Assembly (NCBI RefSeq): GCF_030403745.1
Contig: NZ_JAQMWP010000002.1
Location: 248,001-312,000, forward strand
Length of the DNA: 64,000 nucleotides
Reading direction: 5' to 3'
Origin: Streptomyces sp. S.PB5
GTDB taxonomy: Bacteria > Actinomycetota > Actinomycetes > Streptomycetales > Streptomycetaceae
Made by a program: the position numbers and the translations under genes. The notes beneath the pieces are model-generated. The model ran no database searches. It worked only from the letters and a program-made list of their open reading frames with translations, and was not told the DNA's origin. Positions 62,824 to 64,000 of this stretch are shown here, in pieces (position 1 is the stretch's first letter; each line of letters starts with the position of its first letter).

Positions 62824-64000
62824 GTGCCGCTGCTGACCCGCATCAGGGGACCGCGCGATCTGGACCGGCTCAGCCTGGAGCAGCTGGACCAGCTGGCAGA
62901 GGAGATCCGGACCTTCCTCGTCGACGCCGTCTCCAAGACCGGCGGCCACCTCGGCCCGAACCTCGGCGTGGTCGAGCTCACCATCGCCCTGCACCGTGTC
63001 TTCGACTCGCCGAAGGACAAGGTGCTCTGGGACACCGGCCACCAGTCCTACGTCCACAAGCTGCTCACCGGCCGCCAGGACTTCTCCAAGCTGAAGATGA
63101 AGGGCGGCCTCTCGGGCTACCCCTCGCAGGCCGAGTCCGAGCACGACGTCATCGAGAACAGCCACGCCTCCACCGTCCTCGGCTGGGCCGACGGCCTCGC
63201 GAAGGCCAACCAGATCCAGAAACGCGACGACCACGTCGTCGCCGTGATCGGTGACGGCGCCCTCACCGGCGGCATGGCCTGGGAGGCGTTGAACAACATC
63301 GCCGACGCCAAGGACCGCCCGCTCGTCATCGTCGTCAACGACAACGAGCGCTCCTACGCGCCCACCATCGGCGGCCTCGCCAACCACCTCGCGACCCTGC
63401 GCACCACCGACGGCTACGAGCGCTTCCTGGCCCGCGGCAAGGACCTCCTGGAGCGCACCCCGGTCGTCGGCAAGCCCCTCTACGAGACCCTCCACGGCGC
63501 CAAGAAGGGCCTCAAGGACTTCATCGCGCCGCAGGGCATGTTCGAGGACCTCGGCCTCAAGTACGTCGGCCCCATCGACGGCCACGACATCGAGGCCATG
63601 GAGTCCGCGCTGGCCCGTGCCAAGCGCTTCGGCGGCCCGGTCATCGTCCACGTCCTCACCGAGAAGGGCCGCGGCTACCAGCCCGCCCTCCAGGACGAGG
63701 CCGACCGCTTCCACGGCATCGGCCCCATCCACCCCGACACCGGTCTGCCGATCAAGGCCTCCGGCGCCGACTGGACCTCCGTCTTCGGCGACGAGATGGT
63801 CCAGCTCGGCAAGGAGCGGGGGGACATCGTGGCCATCACGGCGGCCATGCTCCAGCCGGTCGGCCTGAAGAAGTTCGCGGACACCTTCCCGGACCGCATC
63901 TACGACGTCGGTATCGCCGAGCAGCACGGCGCGGTGTCGGCGGCGGGCCTGGCGACCGGCGGGCTGCACCCCGTCTTCGCCGTCTACGCCACCTTCCTCA
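62824..64000 (+). CDS. dxs: 1-deoxy-D-xylulose-5-phosphate synthase, cut by window end
   Basis: 392 codons are visible; the family is about 620-650 residues. DXS condenses pyruvate and glyceraldehyde 3-phosphate in the MEP isoprenoid pathway using thiamine diphosphate. Visible features: [36 protein letters not shown], the ThDP motif [17 protein letters not shown] to [26 protein letters not shown], and the second-domain start [11 protein letters not shown] then [18 protein letters not shown]. The GTG at 62824 has AAGGAGG upstream. Separated from xylH by a terminator, it is an independent unit. Confidence 0.94.
   Translation, partial: MPLLTRIRGPRDLDRLSLEQLDQLAEEIRTFLVDAVSKTGGHLGPNLGVVELTIALHRVFDSPKDKVLWDTGHQSYVHKLLTGRQDFSKLKMKGGLSGYPSQAESEHDVIENSHASTVLGWADGLAKANQIQKRDDHVVAVIGDGALTGGMAWEALNNIADAKDRPLVIVVNDNERSYAPTIGGLANHLATLRTTDGYERFLARGKDLLERTPVVGKPLYETLHGAKKGLKDFIAPQGMFEDLGLKYVGPIDGHDIEAMESALARAKRFGGPVIVHVLTEKGRGYQPALQDEADRFHGIGPIHPDTGLPIKASGADWTSVFGDEMVQLGKERGDIVAITAAMLQPVGLKKFADTFPDRIYDVGIAEQHGAVSAAGLATGGLHPVFAVYATFL

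Overview
High-GC actinobacterial chromosome, almost certainly Streptomyces. The evidence is pervasive G/C third-codon use, GTG starts, GTGA/ATGA stop-start overlaps, DUF397, DUF5999 and DUF4236 proteins, a vanRS/vanJKHAX cluster, CebR-type and dre-like operators, and a rok7B7-xylFGH-dxs block. No tRNA, rRNA, CRISPR array, prophage or IS transposase was seen. From memory, not from a search, the murA-like/acnA end and the ngc-rok7B7-xylFGH-dxs end resemble one contiguous S. coelicolor neighbourhood (about SCO5998-SCO6013). If so, the roughly 25 kb of glycan genes between them (about 30-54 kb) is a lineage-specific insertion.

Layout. 0-7 kb: 3' part of an RNA-repair Pnkp gene; a convergent SPFH/NAD-kinase-like pair; an arginine deiminase/ornithine carbamoyltransferase pair; an anti-sigma-like ATPase. 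7-14.4 kb: a CoA-dependent aromatic-acid catabolic cluster (enoyl-CoA hydratase, fused flavin monooxygenase/reductase, PaaX-type regulator, aryl-CoA ligase, acyl-CoA dehydrogenase, RidA), best explained as aerobic 2-aminobenzoate or salicylate degradation through the CoA thioester. 14.4-22.5 kb: a DUF5999 gene, then a complete inducible glycopeptide-resistance cluster, vanX-A-H, vanK and vanJ on the minus strand and vanRS on the plus strand, with three near-identical palindromic promoter elements. 22.6-30.3 kb: DUF397 protein, a small membrane protein, an XRE-MurA fusion, DUF4236 protein, aconitase, a methyltransferase and an HD protein.

30.4-64 kb: carbohydrate use. An AA10 LPMO with CBM2 lies behind a perfect CebR-type box. 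Two GH92 genes share a perfect LacI-type palindrome; the second is followed by a GH67 alpha-glucuronidase gene. A CE7 esterase gene diverges from an Lpl-type ABC transporter/YesL/GH42 operon. An unrelated MoxR-ATPase/VWA-peptidase/unknown three-gene cassette interrupts the block. Then come an NgcEFG-type transporter with a dre-like site, the ROK regulator Rok7B7, the xylose transporter XylFGH and the start of dxs.

The most notable unexplained signals are: (i) the same TATCTC-N6-GAGAT operator before the XRE-MurA gene and before acnA; (ii) tandem repeats sitting on stop codons at several genes (vanK, GH67, the unknown cassette protein, probably vanJ and arcA); (iii) three degenerate minisatellite tracts between genes; (iv) a palindromic mini-element inserted in frame in a GH92 gene; and (v) a promoter motif shared by the two oppositely placed halves of the aryl-CoA cluster.
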